From positions 124,001-188,000 of the forward strand of contig NZ_FOUR01000004.1 of the NCBI RefSeq assembly GCF_900114925.1: a DNA stretch of 64,000 bases, read 5' to 3'. The DNA is from Marinobacter pelagius (GTDB lineage: Bacteria > Pseudomonadota > Gammaproteobacteria > Pseudomonadales > Oleiphilaceae). Made by a program: the position numbers and the translations under genes. Within the stretch, counting starts at the first letter, position 1, and each line of letters opens with the position of its first letter. The notes beneath the pieces were generated by a model. It was not told the origin of the DNA. It searched no databases and saw only the letters and a list, made by a program, of their open reading frames with translations. Shown here in pieces: positions 26,119-36,911 of the stretch.

Positions 26119-27693
26119 ATGGGGAAGCCAGTCATTGCCGACAACAAGCCCACCAAGGTCAAGCTGGAGAAAGGCGAGGAGTATTTATTCTGCGCCTGCG
26201 GACGCTCCGATAACCAGCCATTCTGCGATGGCTCCCACGCCGGGACCGGCATCAAGCCCCAGCGATTCGTCGCCGAAGACAACGAAGAGGCAGTGCTCTG
26301 CCAGTGCAAGCAGACCGGTAACCCTCCCTATTGTGACGGCACCCACCAGCAGTTCAGTGACGATCTGGTGGGCAAGGAAGCACCGGAAGGCTCCGATGAT
26401 TCAGAGGAGTCCGGTGACTCCGGGAATCAGGGCAAGGCCCCGAAGGCCAAGGCAACCAAAGAGGAACCCACGGTGGAGTTTATCCACCAGCTGGCCCGGG
26501 AAGGCCTGGACAGCATGGGCAGCCATGGTCCGGTCACCGCCATGGGAGTGCCGCGGCACAGCCTGCCACACTGGGACGACCTGCAGATCATGGTGGCCCA
26601 GATGGCCAGCAAGCCGCTGATGGAAGATACGGAGGTCGCCACCGAGCTGGTGGTGGGTCCGGAAGCGAAGAAGCCATTGACGTTGAGGATGCCCCTGCTG
26701 GTTTCGGACATGAGCTTTGGCGCCCTGTCCGAGGAAGCCAAGATTGCCCTGGCCCGGGGTGCGGAACTGGCCGGCACCGGTATCTGTTCCGGCGAAGGCG
26801 GCATGTTGCCGGAGGAGCAGCAGGAGAACTCCCGCTATTTCTACGAGCTGGCCAGTGCCAAATTCGGCTATGAGGAAGACCTGCTCAAGAAGGTCCAGAG
26901 TTTCCACTTCAAGGGCGGCCAGGGCGCCAAGACCGGCACCGGCGGCCACCTGCCCGGCAACAAGAACACCGGCCGGATCTCCGAGGTGCGGGGCATTCCC
27001 GAGGGCGAACCGGCCGTGTCACCGCCCACCTTTGAAGATCTGAGTTCCGTGGCGGATTTCCGGGATTTCGCCGAACGGGTCCGGGAGATCACCGGTGGGA
27101 TTCCGGTGGGCTTCAAACTCAGCGCCAATCATATCGAACGGGATATCCAGTTCGCCCTCGACGCGGGCGCCGATTACATCATCCTGGATGGCCGTGGTGG
27201 CGGCACCGGCGCGGCACCGGAGATTTTCCGGGACCACATCAGTGTTCCGACTATTCCTGCTCTGGCTCGCGCCCGTCGTTACCTGGATAACCACGGTGCC
27301 AGCGGTCGGGTCACCCTGATTGTGACCGGCGGCCTGCGGATGCCCATGGATTTCGTGAAGGCCCTGGCCCTGGGCGCAGACGGCATCGCCATTGCCAACA
27401 GCGCCATGCAGTCCATCGGTTGTGTCGCCGCGCGCATCTGCAACACCAACAACTGCCCGGCCGGTATTGCCACCCAGAAAAAGGACCTGCGCCAGCGCCT
27501 GGACGTGGACAAGTCCGCCCATCAGCTGAAGAACTTCCTGCAGGGCTCGGTTGGCCTGATGCAGGTGATGGCCCGAGCCTGCGGCCACGACAGCCTGGGC
27601 AAGTTCTCCATTGACGACCTTTCCACCTGGAATCGGGATATGGCGCTGCTCAGTGGCGTGAGGTACGCTGGAGTACTGGATCCTTCCACCTGA
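26119..27693 (+). CDS. FMN-binding glutamate synthase-like protein fused to a double CDGSH iron-sulfur domain
   Basis: This protein has 524 residues. Residues 1-80 hold two CDGSH-type motifs (C25-C27-C36-H40 and C61-C63-C72-H76), each able to bind a 2Fe-2S cluster. An acidic/lysine-rich linker follows, then the FMN-barrel synthase domain of GltB: MSFGALSEEAKIALARGA, FKGGQGAKTGTGGHLPG, DGRGGGTGAAP and the cluster motif GCVAARICNTNNCPAGIAT. There is no glutaminase domain, so it is not a normal glutamate synthase. CAGGAG precedes the ATG at 26119. The reaction is unknown; the domains suggest an electron-transfer oxidoreductase. Confidence 0.88.
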   Translation: MGKPVIADNKPTKVKLEKGEEYLFCACGRSDNQPFCDGSHAGTGIKPQRFVAEDNEEAVLCQCKQTGNPPYCDGTHQQFSDDLVGKEAPEGSDDSEESGDSGNQGKAPKAKATKEEPTVEFIHQLAREGLDSMGSHGPVTAMGVPRHSLPHWDDLQIMVAQMASKPLMEDTEVATELVVGPEAKKPLTLRMPLLVSDMSFGALSEEAKIALARGAELAGTGICSGEGGMLPEEQQENSRYFYELASAKFGYEEDLLKKVQSFHFKGGQGAKTGTGGHLPGNKNTGRISEVRGIPEGEPAVSPPTFEDLSSVADFRDFAERVREITGGIPVGFKLSANHIERDIQFALDAGADYIILDGRGGGTGAAPEIFRDHISVPTIPALARARRYLDNHGASGRVTLIVTGGLRMPMDFVKALALGADGIAIANSAMQSIGCVAARICNTNNCPAGIATQKKDLRQRLDVDKSAHQLKNFLQGSVGLMQVMARACGHDSLGKFSIDDLSTWNRDMALLSGVRYAGVLDPST

Positions 27694-27709
27694 TTGAAGG
27701 AGGTGCCCC

Positions 27710-28216
27710 GTGATCCGTTACGCAATTGACCACTGCAGCCTTGGCTGGGTCCTTGCCGGCGCCAACGACAAGGGCCTCTGCTGCATCGAGCTGGGCGATG
27801 ACCCCGATTCGCTGCGTTCTGCGCTGCAGTCCCGCTTCCCGGATACCACGCTGGAGCAAGCCACCGACAACCTCGGTGGCATGTTGCCGAAAGTGGTCCG
27901 ATTTATCGACGGGCCGCAGTCCGGGCTCGATCTGCCCCTGTGCATCGAGGGCACCGTTTTCCAGAAAACGGTGTGGGAAGCGCTTCGCGCCATCCCGGCG
28001 GGTGAAACCGTCAGCTACACCGAACTCGCGGCAAAAGTCGGCCGCCCGAAAGCAATCCGGGCGGTTGCCGGAGCCTGCGCAGCGAACCGACTTGCGGTCG
28101 TCATTCCCTGCCACCGCGTGGTGCGCAGCGACGGCAACCTGAGTGGCTATCGCTGGGGTGTCGATCGCAAGCGCGCCCTGCTGGCCCGTGAAGCCTCCCG
28201 GAGGGCGGCTGCCTGA
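27710..28216 (+). CDS. ogt: Methylated-DNA-[protein]-cysteine S-methyltransferase
   Basis: This 168-residue protein takes alkyl groups from O6-alkylguanine onto its own cysteine. The active site IPCHRVV has Cys134, and the GRPKAIRAVAGACAANRLAVVIPCH helix-turn-helix region is complete. The N-terminal part (WVLAGANDKGLCCIELGDDP) is closer to the C-terminal half of Ada than to E. coli Ogt. The start is GTG with a strong AAGGAGGT. Confidence 0.92.
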   Translation: MIRYAIDHCSLGWVLAGANDKGLCCIELGDDPDSLRSALQSRFPDTTLEQATDNLGGMLPKVVRFIDGPQSGLDLPLCIEGTVFQKTVWEALRAIPAGETVSYTELAAKVGRPKAIRAVAGACAANRLAVVIPCHRVVRSDGNLSGYRWGVDRKRALLAREASRRAAA

Positions 28217-28288
28217 GCACCCGCCCTGTCCGGATATTGCAAATCTTCTTATCCTGACCACTGTTCGGGCCAGCACCGCCAGTCTTCC

Positions 28289-28302
28289 TTGACGTCAGTC
28301 AA
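28289..28302. promoter_or_regulatory. FNR/Dnr-type palindrome upstream of bacteriohemerythrin
   Basis: TTGACGTCAGTCAA is a perfect-arm palindrome TTGAC-N4-GTCAA. It differs from the FNR/Anr consensus TTGAT-N4-ATCAA only at the inner base of each arm. Its centre is 41.5 bp before a start expected from the TAGGAT -10 at 28325-28330, the position of class II activation. An alternative TATAAA at 28348-28353 would place it near -64. Confidence 0.55.
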
Positions 28303-28375
28303 TATCCCGATGAATGCCTGTTCATAGGATGTCCTTGAACACATAACTATAAACAGAAATACAGGGGAGATACCG

Positions 28376-28780
28376 ATGACATTCTGGCCGTGGAGTAAAG
28401 AGCTTGAAGTCGGAATCGGAGAGATTGATGAGCAACACAAGTGGCTGGTGGATCTGACCAACCAGCTGCATGACGCACTCGAGGGAGGCGCGGACCAGGA
28501 GAAAACCAGCGAGATTCTCGAATCGCTCATGGATTACACCATGAACCACTTCATCGTGGAGGAGGACCTGTTCCTGCGCCTGGGCTACCCGGAAACGGAC
28601 GCCCACAAGGCCGAGCACAACAAATTCACCGGCCAGATCATGAACCTGATCGAGCGCCATGAGAACGGTGACTCAGCCGGTGAGGAAACCCTGGAACTGT
28701 TAAAGGACTGGCTGACCCACCACATCCTGAAAGTGGACAAGGCCTACGTGGAGCACTTCCGCGCCAACGGAATCAGCTGA
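28376..28780 (+). CDS. Bacteriohemerythrin
   Basis: This 134-residue four-helix protein has the complete di-iron ligand set: H21, H58, E62, H77, H81, H116 and D121 (EQHKW, HFIVEE, HKAEH, HILKVD). It binds oxygen, and possibly NO, reversibly in the cytosol. AGGGGAGA precedes the ATG. The palindrome upstream suggests control by an FNR-family regulator. A terminator overlapping the convergent neighbour ends the gene. Confidence 0.95.
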   Translation: MTFWPWSKELEVGIGEIDEQHKWLVDLTNQLHDALEGGADQEKTSEILESLMDYTMNHFIVEEDLFLRLGYPETDAHKAEHNKFTGQIMNLIERHENGDSAGEETLELLKDWLTHHILKVDKAYVEHFRANGIS

Positions 28781-28785
28781 ACCCG

Positions 28786-28809
28786 GAGCCCGCCTACGCG
28801 GGCTCTGTT
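28786..28809 (+). terminator. Terminator of bacteriohemerythrin
   Basis: Stem GAGCCCGC (28786-28793) pairs with GCGGGCTC (28798-28805) with a CTAC loop. It overlaps the stop codon of the convergent AAR-like gene. Confidence 0.65.
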
Positions 28810-30848
28810 GCTTTTGCCGCCAGGGTACGCACCCGCTCGAAATCTTCCTCGGTAAAGACCCCGTTCACACCCGAGATGGAGGCCAGCTCCATGCCGTGCT
28901 TCAAGCCGAGTTTGTAGATTTCCCGTACCTTCTCCCACTCGATGTTCCGGCCAAGGGTGAAATTCTCGAAACGCCCTTCCAGGGCCAGCACGATGGTCTC
29001 CGCCAGGCAGGCATAGGCGATGCCTTTGGGCAGCCCGATGTCTTTCATCTTCGGGTTCCCCGGCAGCTGGATTTCCCCGGATTCGATCACCAGCACATCC
29101 GGACGTTTAGCCACGTCTTCCGCCGGAATATCCAGGGGCCGGGCAACGTCGGTGATCACGCAACCGGGCTTCACTTTCATGATGTCCAGGATGCGTTTGC
29201 CGGCGCCGGAGGTGGCGGTCACGATCATGTCCATATCCGCCAGATCCCGGTTGGTGGTGGCGGCAACATGAACCACCGCGCCCGGGGTTTCCAGTTCAAT
29301 GCTTTCCTTGAGGGCGAGCAGTTTCGCAGCCTCGGGAGCCACCATGTAGATTTCATCCACCGCCTTGGCTAACAGTCGGGCACAGACCGAGCCAATGGCC
29401 CCCGTGGCGCCCACCACCATCGCCTTGCCGGCCATTTTGCCACTTTCACCGACATGGACACGGCCCACTTTCTTTGCAGCGTCATGGGCGGCCCAGAGGG
29501 CTCCTGAGGCACTGTAGCTGTTACCCGTGGTGATCGGTAATGGCGCCCGCTTGGCCACCGTGATGCCCGCATCCCCTACCACCTTGGTGAACGCGCCGAG
29601 CCCCATGATCTGGGCGCCCAGTTTCTTGGCCAGCTTGGCAGCCGCCAGCAACCGGCTGTAGGTGAATTCCGGGCCATGGGCCATGATTTCCCGGGGCGTG
29701 CCGCCCACGGTGATGAGCCAGCCTTCCACCTCATCGCCCGTGGGTGAGCGGATGCCGGAAACCTTTGAGTAGACGAACGGCGGTGTGTAGGCAATCGCCT
29801 TCTCCACCAGATCCATCACTTTCGGCGGCGACACACTGGCCACCCAGTCCAGTGGCGGGGTCTTGGTCAGGTACTGCTGGGACAACGGGTGAATCACGAA
29901 GGCAAACCGGTTTACCCGCCGGTAGCCGTTCGGGTACAGGATCCGCGGTTCAATGCCCAGGCTCTGGATGACATCCAGGAAGTCGTCCGCGCCCAGTTGC
30001 TCAGGTGTACGGGACAACGCGGCGCTGATCATGGCTTCCATCACGTTCACTCCGATGGGACGGCCCTCCAGCCAAGGGCTGTAGTCCACCACCATGGCCA
30101 CGCGCCGGGAGCGCATCCAGTCCAGCACCGAGTCGGTAACCCGAGAGGTGATGATGGTTTTGCCGTCCAGCTCCTTCTCGGTGAAAGACTCAAGGTCACC
30201 GATCGCACCCACGATCACATGGGAGTCCCGGACTGCACTGTGCAGGGAGCCGGCCACCAGGTTCTCACCCAGGCGGTACAACGGGCTCTGGTGCAAGGCG
30301 TTAATGGCTTTGACCGCCATCGGCCGGAACATCAGCGGCGCGGTGAGGCGGGTGTAGGTCTCAAGCTGGCCGAGGGAGGTCAGAACCCGGGGCACTCCGA
30401 AATCCAGGTAAGGATCCGCGAATTGCAGGTTATCGGTGTGTTCGGACAGGGACCTGGCAATCCGGTAGCCGGCCTGGCCGTTCAGGAAGAGCACCCGGGC
30501 ATTGTCGAAAAAATGCCCCAGTTCAGTCTGGGTGTGGCGAACGGCCCATTCCTGCAGGATGCCGCGCAAGCCGGCGCCCGTGGTGACCGGTTTGTCGGGC
30601 ACGCAGGCTTCCAGTCTGGCGGTTTCCGGATGCTCCAGTTGTTCCCTGCCCACCTGGTAATGGTCGTGAATCATGCTTAGGCCGATGGCATCCGCCTGGG
30701 GGTGCACGGACTCCAGGACGGATTCGGCCTTTTCGATGTCGCCGTCCGTGCCGATACGGATCACCCGGAACTTCTGCCCAAGGAATTCGGTTTCCATCTC
30801 GTAATCGTATTCGGACGATCCCTGGCTCACACTCACAACCGTTTTCAT
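28794..30848 (-). CDS. Two-domain dehydrogenase-like protein with acyl-ACP-reductase (AAR)-like C-terminal half
   Basis: This protein has 684 residues. The C-terminal half (about 320-684) aligns by eye with cyanobacterial long-chain acyl-ACP reductase, which makes fatty aldehydes: FVIHPLS, the TGDEVEGWLI and KKLGAQIMGLGAFTKVV stretches, the Rossmann motif VVGATGAIGS at 478-487, and YACLAETIVLALEG followed by NFTLGRN. Cys614 sits where AAR has its acyl-binding Cys (ACFAEAM). The N-terminal 320 residues hold a second set of Rossmann-like strands (ARVLFLNGQAGYRIAR, VIVGAIGDLESF) that AAR lacks; I do not recognise this part. It is transcribed alone, convergent with bacteriohemerythrin. A thioester reductase is the best guess, not shown. 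Confidence 0.65.
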   Translation of the reverse strand: MKTVVSVSQGSSEYDYEMETEFLGQKFRVIRIGTDGDIEKAESVLESVHPQADAIGLSMIHDHYQVGREQLEHPETARLEACVPDKPVTTGAGLRGILQEWAVRHTQTELGHFFDNARVLFLNGQAGYRIARSLSEHTDNLQFADPYLDFGVPRVLTSLGQLETYTRLTAPLMFRPMAVKAINALHQSPLYRLGENLVAGSLHSAVRDSHVIVGAIGDLESFTEKELDGKTIITSRVTDSVLDWMRSRRVAMVVDYSPWLEGRPIGVNVMEAMISAALSRTPEQLGADDFLDVIQSLGIEPRILYPNGYRRVNRFAFVIHPLSQQYLTKTPPLDWVASVSPPKVMDLVEKAIAYTPPFVYSKVSGIRSPTGDEVEGWLITVGGTPREIMAHGPEFTYSRLLAAAKLAKKLGAQIMGLGAFTKVVGDAGITVAKRAPLPITTGNSYSASGALWAAHDAAKKVGRVHVGESGKMAGKAMVVGATGAIGSVCARLLAKAVDEIYMVAPEAAKLLALKESIELETPGAVVHVAATTNRDLADMDMIVTATSGAGKRILDIMKVKPGCVITDVARPLDIPAEDVAKRPDVLVIESGEIQLPGNPKMKDIGLPKGIAYACLAETIVLALEGRFENFTLGRNIEWEKVREIYKLGLKHGMELASISGVNGVFTEEDFERVRTLAAKATEPA

Positions 30849-31004
30849 AGCGGTTTTTCATCCTTCCTGTAGCTGGTGTAACTAGCCTAATCCAGACTGA
30901 TTCGGTATGTCTTAGCGTAGGTCAAATTTGCGCCCTTCGTACAGGGTCTACAATTACCCGAAACATCCCACAGTACACCGGTGTTGCCGGTAAAGGAGAA
31001 CCCA

Positions 31005-32024
31005 ATGAGTATTCAGGAAGAGTTGACCGCAACCATCGCGGATCTGGTCCAGCCCGGCAAAGGCATCCTGGCCGCCGATGAGAGTACACCCACCATCGCC
31101 AAGCGTTTCAAGGCCGTGGGCGTGGAATCCACGGAAGGAAAGCGCCGGGAGTACCGGAGCATCATCTTCTCCACCCCGGATCTGGGCAAATACATCAGCG
31201 GCGTCATCCTGTATGAGGAAACCCTGGAGCAGCTGAGCCTGGAGGACGTGGCCATGCCTAAGCTACTGGCCAGCCAGGGCATTGTTCCGGGCATCAAGGT
31301 GGACAAGGGCAAGGGCCCGCTGGTCAACGCGCCGGGAGATGAGATCACCTATGGCCTGGATGGCCTGGAGTCCCGCCTGGAGGAGTACAAGAAGCTGGGC
31401 GCCCGGTTCGCCAAGTGGCGGGATGTGTTCCACATCTCCGATACCCTGCCCTCACGGCAGGCGGTCAAGGCCAATGCCGAGGTGCTGGCCCGCTACGCGG
31501 CGGTGTGCCAGTCCATGGGCATCGTGCCGATTGTCGAGCCGGAAGTACTGATCGACGGCCACCATAGCATCGAGCGGGCCGGGGAAGTCAGCGAAGCGGT
31601 ACTCCGGGAGGTGTTCAAGGCGCTGTACCGGCACCATGTGGATCTGGAAACCATAGTACTGAAGCCCAGCATGGTGACCCCGGGCAAGGAATCACCTTCG
31701 GCCAGCCCGGAACAGGTAGCGGAACACACACTGATGATTTTCCGGCGCGCGGTACCCGCGGCAGTGCCGGGGATCTTCTTCCTGTCAGGCGGCCAGACGC
31801 CGGCGGAGGCCACCGTCAATCTCAATGCCATCAACAGCATGGGTTACCATCCGTGGGAGCTGAGCTTCTCCTACGGGCGTGCGCTGCAGGAGCCGGCCCA
31901 GCAGGCGTGGGCGGGTGACCTGGCCAATGCCGACAAAGCCCAGGCCGCCCTGCACAAGCGGGCCAGGCTCAATGGCCTGGCCCGCTCCGGCGATTACTCT
32001 CCGGAGATGGAGAACGAAGACTGA
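31005..32024 (+). CDS. Class I fructose-bisphosphate aldolase
   Basis: This 339-residue enzyme interconverts fructose 1,6-bisphosphate with two triose phosphates by a Schiff base. Motifs are GILAADESTPTIAKRF, FAKWRDVF and the Schiff-base lysine in TIVLKPSMVTPG, then FLSGGQTPAEATVNLNA. This is the eukaryote-like class I form, not the E. coli FbaB type. AAGGAG precedes the ATG at 31005. Confidence 0.94.
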   Translation: MSIQEELTATIADLVQPGKGILAADESTPTIAKRFKAVGVESTEGKRREYRSIIFSTPDLGKYISGVILYEETLEQLSLEDVAMPKLLASQGIVPGIKVDKGKGPLVNAPGDEITYGLDGLESRLEEYKKLGARFAKWRDVFHISDTLPSRQAVKANAEVLARYAAVCQSMGIVPIVEPEVLIDGHHSIERAGEVSEAVLREVFKALYRHHVDLETIVLKPSMVTPGKESPSASPEQVAEHTLMIFRRAVPAAVPGIFFLSGGQTPAEATVNLNAINSMGYHPWELSFSYGRALQEPAQQAWAGDLANADKAQAALHKRARLNGLARSGDYSPEMENED

Positions 32025-32033
32025 GGCCCTTGC

Positions 32034-33029
32034 CTAGTCGCAGATATCCACGCATTTGCCGTTGCCATTGAACGCCATGGTCCGGCCACTGAGCGGGATG
32101 TGTACGGGCACATTCACGGCATCACGGAAGGCTGCCGTGCGGGTGCCCTCTTTCACCTTGCCCCCTTCGGTGGCCGGTTCATTGGCGTGGGACGGAATCA
32201 CGGCCCTGGGTTTGATCAGATCATTGATGACGTAGGCAGCCTCAGTCGGGCCGGTGGTGAAGGTGTCCCCGATGTTCATCACCACCAGTTCGGCACCGTA
32301 GTGGTCGGCCACCACCATTTTCTGCTCGGCAGTAATGCCGGTATCACCGGACAGATACACCACCAGCCCGTTGGAGAAGGTCAGCACATAGCCTGTGGGC
32401 GGTCCGACACTCGCAGACACACCGGCGGCTTTCAGGTATTCGGCCAGCGGCCCGGTCAGGAAGGATGGCGACACGCCGTTACTGTGCACGGCAGGCACGG
32501 TTGTGATCTTCACACCGCCCACGTCTTTACTGGCACCGAAGCGAACCAGCTGGGATTTCGATTTGTCCGCACCGGCGGCTTCGAGCTTGGCGGCAAAGAA
32601 CGCCGGCATTTCACTACCGGTGACGATGGTGGCCTGCTTCGCGACGGCGATATCCACGGTATTGGACTGAGGCAGGGTAACTACCGGAAACTCCGGTGAG
32701 CCGCACGCGCCCCGGTTCACCGCCTCGATGCGGCGATCACCCACGTGGTCACCGTGCATGTGCGACACCAGCACCACGTCGATGTCACCGAGCCGTGGAT
32801 CGTCGGCTCCGGCCACGGTGCGGCCGGCATCATAGAGAATGCGCGTGCCATTGGGGTCCTCGAACACCATGGCGCGGTCCACCACACAGAACTCGCCGTC
32901 ATGACTTCCCAGAGGCGTTACCTTCACCTGCCCGTCGTCCTGGGCCTGTGCCAACCCGGCTCCCGCCACGAACAGACCTGCACTTGCGGCGATGCCCACC
33001 AAGGCCCGCCTGACTAACCCGTTATTCAT
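32034..33029 (-). CDS. Periplasmic MBL-fold metallo-hydrolase
   Basis: This 331-residue protein has a signal peptide (RRALVGIAASAGLFVAGAGLA, cleaved after AQA) and the metallo-beta-lactamase motif HMHGDH. Later metal positions are in PAVHSNG, YLSGDTG and IPSHANE. The substrate is unknown; UPF0173-like hydrolases are the closest pattern. Start chosen at 33029 with AGGAG upstream. It ends nine bases from the convergent aldolase stop. Confidence 0.85.
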   Translation of the reverse strand: MNNGLVRRALVGIAASAGLFVAGAGLAQAQDDGQVKVTPLGSHDGEFCVVDRAMVFEDPNGTRILYDAGRTVAGADDPRLGDIDVVLVSHMHGDHVGDRRIEAVNRGACGSPEFPVVTLPQSNTVDIAVAKQATIVTGSEMPAFFAAKLEAAGADKSKSQLVRFGASKDVGGVKITTVPAVHSNGVSPSFLTGPLAEYLKAAGVSASVGPPTGYVLTFSNGLVVYLSGDTGITAEQKMVVADHYGAELVVMNIGDTFTTGPTEAAYVINDLIKPRAVIPSHANEPATEGGKVKEGTRTAAFRDAVNVPVHIPLSGRTMAFNGNGKCVDICD

Positions 33030-33131
33030 GAGATGGCGTCTCCTATCCCGTTCTTTGTTATTGGTCTGTGTTAGTACGGTCAAACTGCCTGTTCGTACCA
33101 GTGTAGACCCGCAGGCGAATCCGGGGGACGC

Positions 33132-33156
33132 AAAAAAGCCCCTCGAAAGGGGCTTT
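33132..33156 (-). terminator. Terminator of dusC
   Basis: On the minus strand the stem AAAGCCCC / GGGGCTTT with a TTCGA-type loop is followed by six Ts. It lies 30-55 bp past the dusC stop. Confidence 0.85.
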
Positions 33157-33186
33157 CCGGGATTGAAAGGTGTGAAACGAGAGCTG

Positions 33187-34164
33187 TCAGGCCGCCTGCT
33201 CTTTCAGGGCACCCGAAGGCAAGGACTGCTCCAGGCACGCCAGCATCGGGGCCACCTCACGGATCTTGCGGGCTTGCGGCCACAGGTACTCTGCCTCGGC
33301 AAAGCCCTGGCGCAGGAAATTCAGCCATTGCTTGATGCGACCGGTCACGTACCGGTCCTCAAGGCGGGTCTGCAGCGCGGCGGCGTATTCCCGCACCAGT
33401 GCCACGGCTTCCAGCCAGGTCATCGGTGTGAAGGTGTCGCCACGCTGGGAGGCCTTGATCTGAGCGGCCAGATCCGGACGGGCAATCAACCCTCGGCCGA
33501 TCATGACGTCTTCACAGCCGGACACTTTTCGGCAACGCCAGTAGTCCTCGACGGTCCATACCTCACCGTTGGCAATCACATGGGCTTTGACCGCTTCCCG
33601 CACCCGGGCAATCTCCTCCCAGTAGGCAGGCGGTTTGTATCCGTCCACCTTGCTGCGGGCGTGAATCACGATCTCGGACGCACCGGCGGCTTCCAGGGCC
33701 TGCCCACAGGCGACGCCCATGGACCGGTCGTCATAGCCCAGGCGCATCTTGGCGGTCACGGGGATTTCTGCCGGCACTGCTTTGCGTACGGCGGCGGTGA
33801 TTTCGTGCATCAGCTCCGGCTCGCGCATCAGCACACAACCACCCTTGTGCTTGTTCACGGTCTTGGCCGGGCAGCCGAAGTTGATATCCACCTGGGTCGC
33901 GCCCAGCTCGGCCGCTTTCAGGCCGTGGCGGCCCATCTGCTCGGGATCTGATCCCAGCAGCTGCACAGCCACCGGTGTGCCCACCTCGGTCGCGCAGTCT
34001 TGATGCAGTTCCGGAGCATATTTGTAAAAAATCCGGGGCGGCAGCATGCCGTGGGTCACGCGAATGAATTCGGTCACGCACCGGTCAATCCCGCCGACTT
34101 TGGTCAGGGTTTCACGAATAGGTGCATCGACCAGCCCTTCCATCGGGGCAAGGATGATTCGCAT
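33187..34164 (-). CDS. dusC: tRNA-dihydrouridine(16) synthase DusC
   Basis: This 325-residue FMN enzyme reduces a uridine in tRNA D-loops. Motifs are MRIILAPMEGLVDAPIRE, DINFGCPAKTVNKHKGG (catalytic Cys in FGCP), VTAKMRLGYDD and MIGRGLIARPDL. The MRIILAPMEG start and length fit DusC better than DusA or DusB. Confidence 0.92.
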   Translation of the reverse strand: MRIILAPMEGLVDAPIRETLTKVGGIDRCVTEFIRVTHGMLPPRIFYKYAPELHQDCATEVGTPVAVQLLGSDPEQMGRHGLKAAELGATQVDINFGCPAKTVNKHKGGCVLMREPELMHEITAAVRKAVPAEIPVTAKMRLGYDDRSMGVACGQALEAAGASEIVIHARSKVDGYKPPAYWEEIARVREAVKAHVIANGEVWTVEDYWRCRKVSGCEDVMIGRGLIARPDLAAQIKASQRGDTFTPMTWLEAVALVREYAAALQTRLEDRYVTGRIKQWLNFLRQGFAEAEYLWPQARKIREVAPMLACLEQSLPSGALKEQAA

Positions 34165-34258
34165 GGAGGCTCCAGCGGTTTGACCAAGAGAGGTATAGGT
34201 TATGGCTGATCAAAAATCAGGCGGAGCGGATTGTAAGGAATTCGGGGGGAAGTTGGTA

Positions 34259-34287
34259 GCCGGGCATCCCGAAACAGGATGCCCGGC
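34259..34287 (-). terminator. Hairpin downstream of katG
   Basis: A ten-base stem, CCGGGCATCC (34260-34269) with GGATGCCCGG (34277-34286), lies just after the katG stop. No clear T run follows on the minus strand, so termination is less sure. Confidence 0.4.
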
Positions 34288-34301
34288 CGGGTACTGCTGG
34301 T

Positions 34302-36530
<2,229 letters not shown>

Positions 36531-36532
36531 TC

Positions 36533-36538
36533 AATATA
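36533..36538 (-). promoter_or_regulatory. Candidate katG -10 element
   Basis: TATATT on the minus strand lies 18 bases downstream of the last OxyR element. The matching -35 (AAGCAG) is poor, as expected of an activator-dependent promoter. Confidence 0.45.
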
Positions 36539-36559
36539 GTTCATTCACATTGTGCTGCT

Positions 36560-36596
36560 TGAATGTTTCCTACCGCGTTAATAGCAACTCCCTATA
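36560..36596 (-). promoter_or_regulatory. OxyR-type operator of katG
   Basis: Read on the minus strand, the region is ATAG-N7-CTAT-N7-GTAG-N7-TCAA. The first two elements match the oxidised-OxyR consensus exactly, the third has one change and the fourth is poor. Spacing is the required seven bases each time. It overlaps the weak -35 of the candidate promoter. Confidence 0.65.
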
Positions 36597-36848
36597 GCTT
36601 TTCCCGTTACGCCGTCGACCCGTCCCGAGACCTTGCCTGTGGCCCTATTGGGCGATGGCATAGTTCCCGAAATAGTCCGTCAGAATAGCGAGAGCGCCTG
36701 ACCACAATACGGAAGGAAGACTCTTCTCGGATGACATCGGACTGCTCCTGCGTTAACGAGAACGATTTCACCTTAGCGCGGGGGACCGAGGAAGGAACAA
36801 TTAATAAAAAATAAATTTTTGAGAGTTTTTGTTTATGAGTGATGACAT
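36597..36848. other. Intergenic stretch between katG and htpG without a recognised gene
   Basis: The whole gap between katG and htpG is 490 bp. Besides the katG control region and two palindromic repeats it holds about 250 bp of ordinary composition ending in an AT-rich tract near 36800-36832. I see no coding sequence in it. Confidence 0.5.
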
Positions 36849-36878
36849 GGGGTCTGAAGAAAGCGTTCTTCTGACCCC
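36849..36878. repeat. 30-bp palindromic repeat, TCTGAAGAA subtype
   Basis: A near-perfect palindrome begins GGGGTCTGAAGAA and ends TTCTTCTGACCCC. The same subtype recurs at 52122-52151. Confidence 0.85.
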
Positions 36879-36911
36879 GAGTTTCAGACCGAGCTTGGGT
36901 GGAATGAAAAA

